Origin: Lysinibacillus sphaericus OT4b.31
GTDB taxonomy: Bacteria; Bacillota; Bacilli; Bacillales_A; Planococcaceae
Length of the DNA: 64,000 nt
Assembly: GCF_000392615.1 (NCBI RefSeq)
Contig: NZ_KB933398.1
Location: 84,807-148,806 of the forward strand
Direction: 5' to 3'
Positions 44,062-54,519 of the stretch are shown piece after piece. Under the pieces are notes generated by a model. It did no database searches. It was not told the origin of the DNA and saw nothing but the letters and a program-made list of their open reading frames with translations. Numbering within the stretch: the stretch's first letter is position 1; every line of letters begins with the position of its first letter. Both the position numbers and the translations under genes were made by a program.

Positions 44062-45345
44062 ATGTATGGACAATTTTTAGCAAAGCAAAATAAGGAACGA
44101 ATTGGATCCTTACAACAGCTAACACATACACATAATACATGGTTTGCACAAAATATCGCATTACTGACTTTTGAGGAAGTGCAACTAACGACCTTGCAAA
44201 AAATGCTCCATCAAGTTGTTCAGGGGCTTTTAAGGAAAAATCAGCAACGGCATCTACAAATTGTACACCCAGAGCAAACACAAACGATAAAGGAAAATGT
44301 TTTAACTCTTTTAGCTGAATATGATGATTTATTACGGGAAGCAATCCCTCTCCCAATTTATATTTTAATTTGGCAAATTACTTCACTAGAGAAATTAGCC
44401 TATACAAATGAAGTTGTTGACGATGTACTGGATGTAGTGGAATGGTATTTTATCCATCAAGATGAAGAAGTTAAAGTAGTTGAAGAAGAATTAGATTATG
44501 AAGAAATAATTGACTTATATAAAGAAGCGATTGAAGAAAAAGATGCCGAAGCGCAATTTGAGCTTGGAGAATATTATAGTGCAGATGATAGCGAATCCTT
44601 TCAGCCCGAAAAATCGATAAAGTGGTTTGAATTGGCAGCGTTGCAGGGCAATGCTGAGGCCCAATATGCACTTGGAAACTATTATTTTGAGGGTATCGGT
44701 GTGACAGAGAGTTATGATCGTGCGTTCAAATTATATGAGGCGGCAGCAATGCAAGGGCATGCAGATGCAGCGAATAACTTAGCTGATATGTATTTTAATG
44801 GTGAGAGTGTACCAGAAAATATGGTGCTTGCGAAGCGATGGTTTGACTTTGCCGCAACACAAGGTGTAGCAGAGTCTATGTTTACATTAGGTATTATATA
44901 CGAGCAAGGTTTAGGTGTGACAATTGATGAAGAACAAGCATTTCTTGCCTATAAGAAATCATCCGAATCAGGTTATGTAGAGGCACAATATAGACTGGGT
45001 GGAATTTATTTAGAGGGTCAGTTAGGGCAAACACGAGATGTGAATCGTGGTTTGTATTGGTATGAAAAGGCTGCGGGACAATATCATGTTGATGCCTTTT
45101 ATGACTTAGGTTTTATTTGGAGTAAAGGCTTAACAGGTATTCGTAATATTGAAAAAGGTATTCATTGGTTTAAACAAGCGGCACTACAAGGAGATCCAGA
45201 AGCAAAATTGCAGCTTGGACATATCTATAACAAAGGAGAGGGCATGCCGAGAAATATGAAAGAAGCTAAAAAATGGTATGGTCTTGCTGCGGAAGCAGGT
45301 ATCGAAGAAGCCACTTTATTGCTTGAAGAATTAGAGGAATTGTAA
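44062..45345 (+). CDS. SEL1-repeat (TPR-like) protein
   Basis: 427 residues. The first 160 are helical with no known domain. From about 165 there are seven SEL1 repeats (AxxGxAxAQYxLGxxYxxGxGV type, such as AALQGNAEAQYALGNYYFEGIGV) forming a superhelical scaffold for protein binding. There is no signal peptide, so it is cytosolic. The partner is unknown. The ATG at 44062 has GGGAGGG (44049-44055) 6 bases upstream. The longer frame overlaps the preceding terminator. Confidence 0.88.
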   Translation: MYGQFLAKQNKERIGSLQQLTHTHNTWFAQNIALLTFEEVQLTTLQKMLHQVVQGLLRKNQQRHLQIVHPEQTQTIKENVLTLLAEYDDLLREAIPLPIYILIWQITSLEKLAYTNEVVDDVLDVVEWYFIHQDEEVKVVEEELDYEEIIDLYKEAIEEKDAEAQFELGEYYSADDSESFQPEKSIKWFELAALQGNAEAQYALGNYYFEGIGVTESYDRAFKLYEAAAMQGHADAANNLADMYFNGESVPENMVLAKRWFDFAATQGVAESMFTLGIIYEQGLGVTIDEEQAFLAYKKSSESGYVEAQYRLGGIYLEGQLGQTRDVNRGLYWYEKAAGQYHVDAFYDLGFIWSKGLTGIRNIEKGIHWFKQAALQGDPEAKLQLGHIYNKGEGMPRNMKEAKKWYGLAAEAGIEEATLLLEELEEL

Positions 45346-45496
45346 ATTTTATGTAAAAAAATTACGAGTATTTAGAATCGTTTTTAATATTGGATATTTT
45401 TAAGTATAAATGACTATTGTTTAATCTTTTTATAGGATAGTACACATAGGGTGTGGTTATCATTTTATATGTTAGGTAAAGTGATCGCCAATAATT

Positions 45497-45562
45497 ATGT
45501 CAAAGGTAATGAGAGAAATAGATAAAGCCATAAAGCGTGGAAAAACAGAGTTTAATGATTAA
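45497..45562 (+). CDS. Possible 21-residue peptide
   Basis: The frame encodes MSKVMREIDKAIKRGKTEFND, a charged helical peptide, ending exactly where the terminator stem begins. The SD is weak (only AGGTAAAGTG about 14 bases upstream). It could be a real micropeptide, a decayed gene end, or part of a small RNA. Confidence 0.3.
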   Translation: MSKVMREIDKAIKRGKTEFND

Positions 45563-45593
45563 GGCTGCTCCAAAAACCTGGAGTAGCTTTTTT
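45561..45593 (+). terminator. Terminator of a short unassigned transcript
   Basis: AAGGCTGCTCCA (45561-45572) pairs with TGGAGTAGCTT (45579-45589; one G-U pair), then T's. It has no recognised gene directly before it. Confidence 0.8.
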
Positions 45594-45901
45594 GATGTTT
45601 GTTGATAATTTTGGTAAATATATTATATAGGTGTTTCTATATCACAATAATAATTGGTAAAAAATAGATAATAAAAAATTGACAATCAGGGATAAACTGT
45701 ATAATGTATATGAAGTATTTGAATTTAACAATTAGTGATTTTTTGATTATTTTTGTGAAATTATATTATGTTATTTTATTGTAATATTATCTAAGGAAAC
45801 GGAATCTTTTAGAGTTTTTTTAAATATATATTGATAAACGGACGGATAAAGTACGAGGCTCAGCTTTTTAAAAGTAATCGTTAATGAAAGAGGGAAAATG
45901 T

Positions 45902-47191
45902 GTGATTTTTCAAAAACAGAAAAAGGCAACGGCATTAGATTTGCAACAGTACACAGTTAAGATGGATGTTTCTAACCGCCTGCCGATGGTAAAGCAGATT
46001 GAAATGCTTAATTTAACGAAGCAGGATTTACAATATTTAAAAGCTTTCAAACCATTTGTTGAGGACAATATTAATCACATTGTTGACCGATTTTATGACA
46101 TGATTGTCACTGAGCGTAGTTTAGTAGACATCATTAATAGACATAGTTCTGTGGAAAAGCTGAAAGTCACACTCCGTCGTCATATTATTGAAATGTTTAA
46201 TGGAAGTATAGATGAAGAATTTTATAAAAGACGAATTAATATTGCAAAAGTACATGTACATATTGGACTTAGAACACAATGGTATATTTGTGCGTTCCAA
46301 GATTTATCTATATCATTTACAGACTTAGTAGAAAAACATGTAGAGCATCCGATGGACCAATTTAACACGATTCGTGCTATTTCTAAGATTTCAAATTTTG
46401 AACAACAACTTGTATTAGAATCATTTGAAAACACCGTCATGCAACTCAAGGAAAATGTAGAGCGTGGAAAAGAAGAGGTGGAGAAAAAAATCGTTGAATC
46501 TTCAGAGGGACTCGCTACAATCTCTCAAGAGACAAATGCCTCCTTCTGTCTTTTAAATAGGCAATCAGGTGAAATGAAGCAATTAGCAAAAAAATCACTT
46601 CAAGTGTCTACTTTAGCGGAAAGCCAAGCGCTAGAAGGTCGAGAACGATTGCAAAATCAATCCACGAACATGAATAATATTATTCACTCACTCGATGACA
46701 TTACCGATAACGTTGAGCAATTGTCAGATATGTCAAAGGAAATGGAATTAATAATGAGTGTTGTAACGAATATTGCGAATCAGACAAATCTACTAGCATT
46801 AAATGCTGCGATTGAAGCCGCCCGTGCTGGAGATGCCGGCAAAGGCTTTAGTGTGGTGGCAGATGAAGTTCGGAAATTATCAGATCAAACGAAAGAATCG
46901 GTCACAGCTGTTGCAAAGTTATTGCAAAAGACGAATGAACGTACAGATAAACTTGTTCATTCACTTAGTAATATTCAGGAAGAAGTAGCGTCTGGTGAGG
47001 AAAATATGGTACAGACGGAAGGTCAATTCAATAAAATATTGGATGCTATGACACAAGCCAAGTGTCAAAATGACCGTATGGAAAAGGAAGTACAGGCTGT
47101 TGCAGAGGTTTTAAGTGAGCTTGGTATTTCTTTTAACGAAGTAACCCATTCAGCTGACAAATTAGCGAACTTTGCACAAAATTTAACTTAA
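45902..47191 (+). CDS. hemAT: Heme-based aerotaxis transducer HemAT
   Basis: 429 residues from the GTG at 45902 (B. subtilis HemAT has about 432). The N-terminal globin domain (about 20-185) carries the probable proximal His 118 in [10 protein letters not shown] and a distal Tyr 65 in RFYDMIV. A methyl-accepting signalling domain follows, with tip [19 protein letters not shown] and [13 protein letters not shown]. It has no transmembrane segment. It senses oxygen through heme and signals CheA. AAAGAGGG lies 7 bases before GTG. The ATG at 45884 has no SD. Confidence 0.93.
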   Translation: MIFQKQKKATALDLQQYTVKMDVSNRLPMVKQIEMLNLTKQDLQYLKAFKPFVEDNINHIVDRFYDMIVTERSLVDIINRHSSVEKLKVTLRRHIIEMFNGSIDEEFYKRRINIAKVHVHIGLRTQWYICAFQDLSISFTDLVEKHVEHPMDQFNTIRAISKISNFEQQLVLESFENTVMQLKENVERGKEEVEKKIVESSEGLATISQETNASFCLLNRQSGEMKQLAKKSLQVSTLAESQALEGRERLQNQSTNMNNIIHSLDDITDNVEQLSDMSKEMELIMSVVTNIANQTNLLALNAAIEAARAGDAGKGFSVVADEVRKLSDQTKESVTAVAKLLQKTNERTDKLVHSLSNIQEEVASGEENMVQTEGQFNKILDAMTQAKCQNDRMEKEVQAVAEVLSELGISFNEVTHSADKLANFAQNLT

Positions 47192-47220
47192 ACTAGAAAC
47201 CTACTGTGCTTGTCACAGGA

Positions 47221-47258
47221 AATGGAGCTATCCAACACGTTGGATAGCTCCATTTTTG
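47221..47258 (+). terminator. Terminator of hemAT
   Basis: A 15-bp stem AATGGAGCTATCCAA pairing with TTGGATAGCTCCATT (47221-47254), then T's. Confidence 0.9.
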
Positions 47259-47347
47259 CTAAATTTGTAAAGGGTTTAACGTAATTCTCATGAAAAAGAG
47301 TTTATACTGAAGGGAGGGAAATAAAGAAAATAATAGGGGCGGTAAAG

Positions 47348-48736
47348 ATGAAAACAGTAGTTGTATTAGGTGGCGGAATTACAGGATTATGTACGATGCA
47401 TTATTTACAACGCCAGGTGAAGGAAAAAGGCTTGGATGTAAAACTAGTACTCATTGAAAAAAATGCCTACTTAGGTGGCAAGCTACATTCTGCATATGAA
47501 CAGGGCTTCATAATGGAAACAGGTGCAGATTCCATTGTGGCTCGTCATAAAGGGGTCATGGAACTAGTGCAAGAGCTTGGGTTTGAAGAAGATCTTGTCT
47601 ACAACGAAACAGGCATATCGTATATCTACACAAATAATGAGTTATATGCAATCCCAGCAGATTCAACATTTGGTATTCCAATGAGTTTAGCATCTCTTGA
47701 AGCCAGTACACTTGTATCACAAGCAGGAAAGCAAGAGGCATTAAAAGATTTAACAATGCCAAATGTAGGATTTACTAAGGAAAGCTCTATTGGTGAGTTT
47801 TTAACATATTATTTAGGCGAAGAGCTCGTACAAAATCAAATAGCACCAGTACTAGCTGGGGTATATTCGGGTGACTTAAATCAGCTATCAATTGGCTCAA
47901 CGCTACCATATTTAATCGATTATAAAAATGACTATGGTAGTGTTATCAAAGGTTTTGATGCGAACCGCGAGCAATTTGTGAAAGCTGCAAATAAAAAATT
48001 TATTTCATTTAAAAAGGGTTTATCGTCGCTTATTGACCGACTTGAAGAAACGTTAACGGATGTAGAAATTGTCAAAGGAATAGCGACAACGCACATAAAG
48101 AAACATGACGAACACTATGTAATTACTTTGGCCAATGGTGTAACAATTGAAGCAAATCATGTCGTATTAGCAGTACCTAACGAGGCTGTACAATATTTAT
48201 TGCAGGACACATCATTAAATAGTTATTTTGAACGATTTAATACGGCATCTGCAATTACAATTTATTTAGGCTTTGATGTGCCAGATGCAGTCCTCCCGGT
48301 GGATGGAACGGGCTTTATTGCGTCACATAATTCGAATTTACAATGCAATGCGGCAACGTGGACGAGCCAAAAATGGAAGCATACATCAGCGGATAGTAAA
48401 TTACTTGTCCGACTGTTTTATAAGAGCATTAACCCTGCGTATGAGGAATTACGTGCAATGACAGATGAGGAATTGACTGTTATCGCTCTAGAGGACGTTA
48501 GAAAAAGTTTAGGCATTGAGGAAAAACCAACTGTTGTAAATGTTGCGAAATGGATTGATCAAATGCCAAAATATGATTTAGCTCATCAGGAAGCATTAAA
48601 GGGATTAACAACAGAACTTGCAGAAAGATACCCTAATTTATCAATTGCAGGTTGTTCCTATTTCGGCGTAGGGGTCGGTGCTTGTATTCAAAATGGTAAA
48701 AAAATTGGTGAAGAGCTTGCTGAAAAATTATCGTAA
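47348..48736 (+). CDS. hemY: Coproporphyrinogen III oxidase HemY/CgoX
   Basis: 462 residues, FAD-dependent. The dinucleotide motif VVVLGGGITGL (4-14) and EKNAYLGGKLHS are N-terminal. METGADSIVARH and the C-terminal GCSYFGVGVGACIQNGKKIGEEL bind FAD. In Firmicutes it oxidises coproporphyrinogen III to coproporphyrin III in the coproporphyrin-dependent heme route. It stands alone here, without hemE or hemH, which usually precede it in Bacillus. It lies beside the heme sensor HemAT but has its own leader. Confidence 0.93.
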   Translation: MKTVVVLGGGITGLCTMHYLQRQVKEKGLDVKLVLIEKNAYLGGKLHSAYEQGFIMETGADSIVARHKGVMELVQELGFEEDLVYNETGISYIYTNNELYAIPADSTFGIPMSLASLEASTLVSQAGKQEALKDLTMPNVGFTKESSIGEFLTYYLGEELVQNQIAPVLAGVYSGDLNQLSIGSTLPYLIDYKNDYGSVIKGFDANREQFVKAANKKFISFKKGLSSLIDRLEETLTDVEIVKGIATTHIKKHDEHYVITLANGVTIEANHVVLAVPNEAVQYLLQDTSLNSYFERFNTASAITIYLGFDVPDAVLPVDGTGFIASHNSNLQCNAATWTSQKWKHTSADSKLLVRLFYKSINPAYEELRAMTDEELTVIALEDVRKSLGIEEKPTVVNVAKWIDQMPKYDLAHQEALKGLTTELAERYPNLSIAGCSYFGVGVGACIQNGKKIGEELAEKLS

Positions 48737-48800
48737 TTTTTAAGAAAAACTCAAAAAACATTTATTTCGTGTGAAAAATCCTTTGTTATGTGAAATAGTC

Positions 48801-48829
48801 TTGACTCTACCGATTGTATCCGATATGAT
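48801..48829 (+). promoter_or_regulatory. Promoter of the SAM-riboswitch operon
   Basis: -35 TTGACT (48801-48806), 17 bp, -10 TATGAT (48824-48829), about 30 bases before the riboswitch aptamer. Confidence 0.75.
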
Positions 48830-48860
48830 TCTTTTAATTATTTAAAAAATTCATACTATA

Positions 48861-48962
48861 TTCTTATCAAGAGAAGCTGAGGGACTGGCCCTGCGACGCT
48901 TCAGCAACCAACTTCGTGTCAGGTGCTAAATCCAGAAGACCTTTTTGGTCCGAAGATGAGAA
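48861..48962 (+). ncRNA. SAM-I riboswitch (S-box)
   Basis: The conserved core AGAGAAGCTGAGGGACTGGC (from 48870), GCGACGCTTCAGCAACC and AGGTGCTAAATCCAG are present. P1 pairs TTCTTATC (48861-48868) with GATGAGAA (48955-48962). SAM binding favours the terminator at 48987 and shuts off the methionine genes. Confidence 0.97.
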
Positions 48963-48986
48963 GGAAAAAACAATTACGATTCTGTT

Positions 48987-49021
48987 AAAGCCTTCTTTTT
49001 TTGTAAAAGAAGGCTTTTTAT
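48987..49021 (+). terminator. SAM riboswitch terminator
   Basis: AAAGCCTTCTTTT pairs with AAAAGAAGGCTTT (48987-49017), then T's, 34 bases before the first gene. Confidence 0.9.
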
Positions 49022-49054
49022 ATTTTGACAACAAGGGAAGCGAGGTTACGTTTT

Positions 49055-50902
49055 ATGGGATTACTTGAAAAGCTAAAAACACATGTCTTAACAGCAGATG
49101 GTGCAATAGGAACAGTATTATATGGTTATGGTTTAGAGTACTGTCACGAGGAAATGAATGTACAACGACCCGAATTAATAGAAAAGATACATCGTGAATA
49201 TATTGCAGCTGGCGCTGATATTATCCAAACCAATACATATGGTGCCAATGCGATTAAATTAGCTCGCTACGGGTTAGAAACTCGTGTGCAGCAGTTCAAT
49301 GAAGCGGCCATTACGATTGCGAAGCGTGCAGCAGCGGATGGCGGACAATTTGTACTTGGCACAATCGGAGGAATCCGTGGTATTCGCAAAAGTGATGCAA
49401 CATTAGAAGAAATTCTAGTGACTGTTGAAGAACAGGCAACCGTGTTACTTGCAGGCAATCCAGATGGCCTTTTACTAGAAACATATTATGATTTTGAAGA
49501 GTTAACAGCAACATTATCTATGTTACGGACTAAAACAAATTTACCGATTATTGCACAGGTATCTATGCATGAGCCAGGGGTATTACAAAATGGAATGACA
49601 TTAAATCATGCCTTACACGAGTTAGAGACACTTGGTGCGGATGTAGTTGGTGTTAACTGTCGATTAGGCCCCCATCATACAATTCAAGCGTTTGAAGGGG
49701 TAGAACTTCCTGACAAGGCATTTATGTCAGCCTATCCGAATGCTTCCCTGTTAGATTTGGAGGATGGGCGTGTCGTGTATGAATCGGAAGCAGATTATTT
49801 TGGTCGTGCGGCAGTTGCTCTACGAGATCAAGGTGTACGTTTAATCGGGGGATGTTGTGGGACGACACCAAAGCATATTGAGGCTGTTAAAAAATATTTA
49901 GAAGAGCTTGCACCTGTAAAACAAAAGTATGCAAAGCCAGAAAAGATTGAGATCGTTCGCGAGGCAGAGCCAGCAACGTACGAACCGTTACATGAAAAGG
50001 TCAAACGTGAGCGTTCTATCATTGTGGAACTAGATACACCAAGGCATTTAGAAATTGACGGTTTTATGTATGGAGCCAAAAAGTTATATGACGCAGGCGC
50101 GGATGTGGTGATGATGGCAGATAATTCTTTAGCATCCCCGCGTATTAGCAATGTTGCGATGGGCGCTTTGCTTAAAGGAACACAGGGTATACGACCACTG
50201 ACACATATTACGTGCCGTGACCGTAACTTAATTGGTTTACAATCACATTTGATGGGCTTAAATGCACTAGGGATTCATGATATTTTAGCAGTTACTGGGG
50301 ATCCCACAAAGGTGGGGGACTTCCCAGGTGCGACAAGCGTTTATGATGTATCATCAATGGAACTAATTCAACTCATTAAGCAGCTAAATGAAGGGGTATC
50401 ATTCTCAGGAAAGCCTCTTCGTAAAAAGGCAAACTTCTCGGTAGCGGCTGCATTTAATCCGAATGTACGGGTATTGGACCGTGCCGTGGCACGATTAGAG
50501 AAGAAGATTGAACATGGTGCGGATTACTTCATATCACAGCCTGTGTATACGAAGGAAAAAATCATAGAAATTTACGAGGCAACAAAGCATTTAGACACAC
50601 CGATTTATATTGGAATTATGCCCGTTACGAGCTATAAGAGTGCAGAGTTTTTACATCATGAAGTACCGGGCATTAAATTATCGGATGATGCATTAGCGCG
50701 AATGAAGGTTTGTGGGGAAGATAAGGAACGTGCCACACTGGAAGGAATTGCGATTGCAAAAGAATTAGTAGAAGTAGCTTCGGAATATTTCAATGGTATT
50801 TACTTAATCACACCGTTCTTACGCTATGACATGACACTAGAGTTGATGAAATATATTGAGCAATTGGATGAACAGAAAAAAGGGGTACGTATAGATGGCT
50901 AA
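49055..50902 (+). CDS. yitJ: Bifunctional homocysteine S-methyltransferase / methylenetetrahydrofolate reductase (YitJ-like)
   Basis: 615 residues. The N-terminal homocysteine methyltransferase barrel (about 1-290) has the Zn-binding GGCCGTTPKH near 264-273 and DGAIGTVLYGYG at the start. The C-terminal half (about 330-610) is a MetF-type reductase with ADVVMMADNSLASPR and FSVAAAFNPN. It supplies 5-methyl-THF and may methylate homocysteine. The ATG at 49055 has GAGGT 9 bases upstream. It overlaps metH by 8 bases, and both are under the SAM riboswitch. Confidence 0.94.
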   Translation: MGLLEKLKTHVLTADGAIGTVLYGYGLEYCHEEMNVQRPELIEKIHREYIAAGADIIQTNTYGANAIKLARYGLETRVQQFNEAAITIAKRAAADGGQFVLGTIGGIRGIRKSDATLEEILVTVEEQATVLLAGNPDGLLLETYYDFEELTATLSMLRTKTNLPIIAQVSMHEPGVLQNGMTLNHALHELETLGADVVGVNCRLGPHHTIQAFEGVELPDKAFMSAYPNASLLDLEDGRVVYESEADYFGRAAVALRDQGVRLIGGCCGTTPKHIEAVKKYLEELAPVKQKYAKPEKIEIVREAEPATYEPLHEKVKRERSIIVELDTPRHLEIDGFMYGAKKLYDAGADVVMMADNSLASPRISNVAMGALLKGTQGIRPLTHITCRDRNLIGLQSHLMGLNALGIHDILAVTGDPTKVGDFPGATSVYDVSSMELIQLIKQLNEGVSFSGKPLRKKANFSVAAAFNPNVRVLDRAVARLEKKIEHGADYFISQPVYTKEKIIEIYEATKHLDTPIYIGIMPVTSYKSAEFLHHEVPGIKLSDDALARMKVCGEDKERATLEGIAIAKELVEVASEYFNGIYLITPFLRYDMTLELMKYIEQLDEQKKGVRIDG

Positions 50903-53900
50903 GCACTTAATTGAAGAGCAACTAGAGAAAAGAATATTAATTCTTGATGGCGCAATGGGTACAATGCTACAAAATGAAAACTTATCTGCAGAAGATTTTG
51001 GCGGTGAGGAGCTTGATGGTTGTAACGAAAATCTTGTGCTAACAAGACCGGATATACTTGATAAGGTTCACCGAAAATATTTAGAAGCAGGTGCAGATAT
51101 TATTTGTACAAATACGTTTGGGGGCACACCACTCGTATTAAATGAATATAATCTTGGCGCAAAGGCCGAAGAAATTAATAAGCGTGCTGTGGAAATTGCT
51201 CGTAAAGTTGTGGATCAGTTTTCGACACAAGCATGGCCTCGTTTTGTGGCCGGAGCGATGGGACCGACAACCAAAACATTATCCGTAACCGGTGGTATTG
51301 CATTTGATGAGCTTGAGGAAAACTTCTATGTGCAGGCGAAGGCATTAATAGAAGCAGGTGCAGATGTTCTTTTACTAGAAACAAGTCAGGATATGTTGAA
51401 CGTCAAGGCGGGGACACTGGGAGTATCACGCGCCTTTGAAACTACGGGAAAAGAAATTCCAGTGATGATTTCAGGTACGATTGAACCAATGGGTACAACA
51501 CTTGCAGGACAAACAATTGATGCATTTTATATTTCAATTGAGCATATTAAGCCGTTATCAGTTGGCTTGAACTGTGCAACAGGTCCGGAGTTCATGACAG
51601 ACCATATTCGTTCACTGGCAGAGCTTTCTACAGGCTATATTAGCTGTTATCCGAATGCAGGGTTACCGGATGAAGAAGGTTGTTATCATGAATCACCAGA
51701 ATCACTGTCACAAAAATTAAAAGGCTTTGCTGAAAAAGGTTGGCTAAATATTGTGGGCGGTTGCTGTGGAACGACACCAGCGCATATTGCAGCAATCCGC
51801 GAGGCGATAAAAGATGAAAAACCTCGTCAATTACCTGAAGCGACACATGGACATGTTGTATCTGGGATTGATCCACTAGTCTATGACGATTCAATGCGAC
51901 CATTATTTATTGGGGAGCGTACAAATGTTATTGGTTCCCGTAAGTTTAAAAACTTAATTATAGATGGCAAGTTTGAGGAAGCGGCAGAAATTGCACGTGC
52001 GCAAGTGAAAAATGGAGCGCATGTTATTGATATTTGTTTAGCTAATCCAGACCGTGATGAATTAGCAGATATGCGTGGTTTCATGCAAGAGGTAGTAAAA
52101 AAGGTTAAAGTGCCACTCGTAATTGACTCTACAGATGAAAACGTGATTGAGGAAGCATTGAAATTCTCTCAAGGTAAGGCCATCATTAACTCCATTAACC
52201 TTGAGGATGGCGAGGAACGTTTTGATGCGGTTATGCCTCTTGTGAAAAAATATGGTGGCTCACTAGTTGTCGGTACAATTGACGAACAAGGTATGGCGGT
52301 AGATCGTCAGCGCAAGTTAGAAATTGCCGAACGTTCGTATCAATTATTAACGGAAAAATGGGGCCTAGCACCAGAAGACATTATTTTTGATCCGTTAATG
52401 TTCCCCGTTGGTACAGGAGATGAGCAATATATTGGCTCAGCACTTGAAACTATTGAGGGAATTCGACTTATCAAAGAAAAAATGCCAAGAGCATTGACAG
52501 TGCTCGGCGTTAGTAATATTTCATTCGGTTTACCACCAGTAGGTCGTGAGGTTTTGAATGCCGTCTATCTATATCACTGTACACTTGCTGGCTTAGATTA
52601 CGCGATTGTCAATACGGAGAAGTTAGAGCGTTATGCATCAATTCCTGAAGAGGAAATTAAGCTTGCCAATGATTTATTATTCAATACGAATGATGAAACA
52701 CTTGCAGTATTCACCGATTTTTATCGTGATAAGAAGAAAGAAAAAACGGAAGCGGATATTCCAAAAACAGTGGAAGGTCGCTTAGCTTACTATATTTTAG
52801 AGGGTACAAAAGAAGGTTTAATTGAAGATTTAGACGCTGCTCGTGTAATCTATGATGCACCACTTGATATTATTAATGGTCCATTAATGGCAGGGATGGC
52901 TGAGGTAGGTCGCTTATTTAACGATAATCAGCTCATCGTGGCGGAAGTTCTACAATCGGCAGGTGTTATGAAGGCCGCAGTAGCGCATCTTGAGCAATTC
53001 ATGGAAAAAGATGAAGAAAGCGCAGGCAAAGGTAAAATGGTGCTTGCTACTGTAAAAGGCGATGTGCATGATATCGGTAAAAACTTAGTTGATATCATTT
53101 TAAGTAACAATGGCTTTAAGGTAGTGGATCTTGGCATCAAAGTTACACCAGCGCAGTTAATAGAAGCCGTTCGCAAGGAGAAACCTGATTTCATCGGACT
53201 TTCTGGCCTACTTGTAAAATCTGCGCAACAAATGGTTATTACCGCACAGGACTTTAAGGAAGCAGGTATTGATGTCCCGATTTTAGTAGGTGGCGCAGCG
53301 TTGTCTCGTCGCTTTACAGAAACGAAAATTGCTAACGAGTATGATGGTCCTGTTATTTATTCTAAAGATGCGATGCAAGGTTTAGAGCAAGCAAATCTAT
53401 TAATGGGTACGGAGACTCGAGAGAACTTCTTAACTGAAATTGCAGACTCACGTCAAAAACGATTAGAAGCCGATGAAAAACGTGCGGCTCGCCCTGTGAA
53501 AGAAGTAACGGTTAAGCCAGCGCGTACAGTCAAGGATGCACAGGTTTACTTACCGGCAGATGTTCGTCGCCATGTGAAAAAAGAGTATTCAGTGTCTCAT
53601 TTATATCCTTACGTAAATATGCGCACATTACTTGGGCATCATTTAGGCTTAAAAGGGCAAGTGCAACAATTACTAGACGCCGGGGACTCACGTGCTACAG
53701 AACTAAAAGATTTAGTGGATGGCTATCTACAAAGCGATTTACTAAAACCATCCGGCATGTATCAGTTTTTCCCAGCGCAAGCACATGGTGATGATGTAGT
53801 GGTTTATGATCCAGCAGATAGTAAAACAGAAATTGAGCGTTTTACATTCCCTCGTCAACAGATTGAGCCTTTTATGTGCCTAGCGGATTTCTTAAAAACA

Positions 53901-54326
53901 GTAGAAAGTGGCGAAATGGATTACATTGCACTTATGGTTGTAACAGCTGGACAAGGCGTAATGGCAACAGCACGACAGTTAAAAGAACAAGGGAAATTTC
54001 TAGAAAGTCATGCGCTGCAATCAACGGCTCTTGAATTAGCTGAAGGTTTTGCTGAGCGCATGCATCAAGAAATCCGTGATCAATGGGGCTTCCCGGATGC
54101 TACAGACTTCACGATGCGCGACCGTTTTGCGGCGAAATATCAAGGACAGCGTTTCTCATTTGGCTACCCAGCGTGTCCAAACTTAGAAGACCAAGAAAAA
54201 TTATTCGGCTTATTGAAGCCGGAGGATATTGGTGTTCAGCTAACAGAGGGCTTTATGATGGAACCGGAAGCTTCTGTGTCAGCAATGGTCTTTGCCCATC
54301 CAGATGCACGATATTTCAATGTGTAA
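50895..54326 (+). CDS. metH: Cobalamin-dependent methionine synthase MetH
   Basis: 1143 residues with all four modules. The homocysteine-binding barrel has Zn motif GGCCGTTPAHI near 292. The pterin-binding domain has GERTNVIGSRKFKNLI near 341. The cobalamin domain has KGDVHDIGKNLVDII (Co-ligand His about 725) and a later GGAALSRRF. The C-terminal reactivation domain (about 880-1143) has FSFGYPACPNLEDQ. It transfers the methyl group from 5-methyl-THF to homocysteine. It needs cobalamin, which links it to the BtuCD pair at 35 kb. It is translationally coupled to yitJ. Confidence 0.97.
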   Translation: MAKHLIEEQLEKRILILDGAMGTMLQNENLSAEDFGGEELDGCNENLVLTRPDILDKVHRKYLEAGADIICTNTFGGTPLVLNEYNLGAKAEEINKRAVEIARKVVDQFSTQAWPRFVAGAMGPTTKTLSVTGGIAFDELEENFYVQAKALIEAGADVLLLETSQDMLNVKAGTLGVSRAFETTGKEIPVMISGTIEPMGTTLAGQTIDAFYISIEHIKPLSVGLNCATGPEFMTDHIRSLAELSTGYISCYPNAGLPDEEGCYHESPESLSQKLKGFAEKGWLNIVGGCCGTTPAHIAAIREAIKDEKPRQLPEATHGHVVSGIDPLVYDDSMRPLFIGERTNVIGSRKFKNLIIDGKFEEAAEIARAQVKNGAHVIDICLANPDRDELADMRGFMQEVVKKVKVPLVIDSTDENVIEEALKFSQGKAIINSINLEDGEERFDAVMPLVKKYGGSLVVGTIDEQGMAVDRQRKLEIAERSYQLLTEKWGLAPEDIIFDPLMFPVGTGDEQYIGSALETIEGIRLIKEKMPRALTVLGVSNISFGLPPVGREVLNAVYLYHCTLAGLDYAIVNTEKLERYASIPEEEIKLANDLLFNTNDETLAVFTDFYRDKKKEKTEADIPKTVEGRLAYYILEGTKEGLIEDLDAARVIYDAPLDIINGPLMAGMAEVGRLFNDNQLIVAEVLQSAGVMKAAVAHLEQFMEKDEESAGKGKMVLATVKGDVHDIGKNLVDIILSNNGFKVVDLGIKVTPAQLIEAVRKEKPDFIGLSGLLVKSAQQMVITAQDFKEAGIDVPILVGGAALSRRFTETKIANEYDGPVIYSKDAMQGLEQANLLMGTETRENFLTEIADSRQKRLEADEKRAARPVKEVTVKPARTVKDAQVYLPADVRRHVKKEYSVSHLYPYVNMRTLLGHHLGLKGQVQQLLDAGDSRATELKDLVDGYLQSDLLKPSGMYQFFPAQAHGDDVVVYDPADSKTEIERFTFPRQQIEPFMCLADFLKTVESGEMDYIALMVVTAGQGVMATARQLKEQGKFLESHALQSTALELAEGFAERMHQEIRDQWGFPDATDFTMRDRFAAKYQGQRFSFGYPACPNLEDQEKLFGLLKPEDIGVQLTEGFMMEPEASVSAMVFAHPDARYFNV

Positions 54327-54519
54327 TTTTATGTCAGTTGGTTTGACTCTGTGTAGTAGGCATTAAAGGTCACCTCGGCGGATGTCATGGATATTGACTT
54401 TGTACTATTCAAAACCCCCTGACATCAATTACGCCAAGTGATAACGGATTATGTATAACATGTAAAATACCTGCTGTTTACAGAGGATGTATTTTCTTAA
54501 AGTAAGGATGTGGATATAA

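Larger units (their letters stand above)
45346..45901. other. Mostly non-coding interval with a short transcript candidate
   Basis: About 550 AT-rich bases between the SEL1 gene and hemAT. It holds a 21-codon frame at 45497 and a terminator at 45561. The part after 45600 is extremely AT-rich and must contain the hemAT promoter, which I could not define. Confidence 0.6.
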
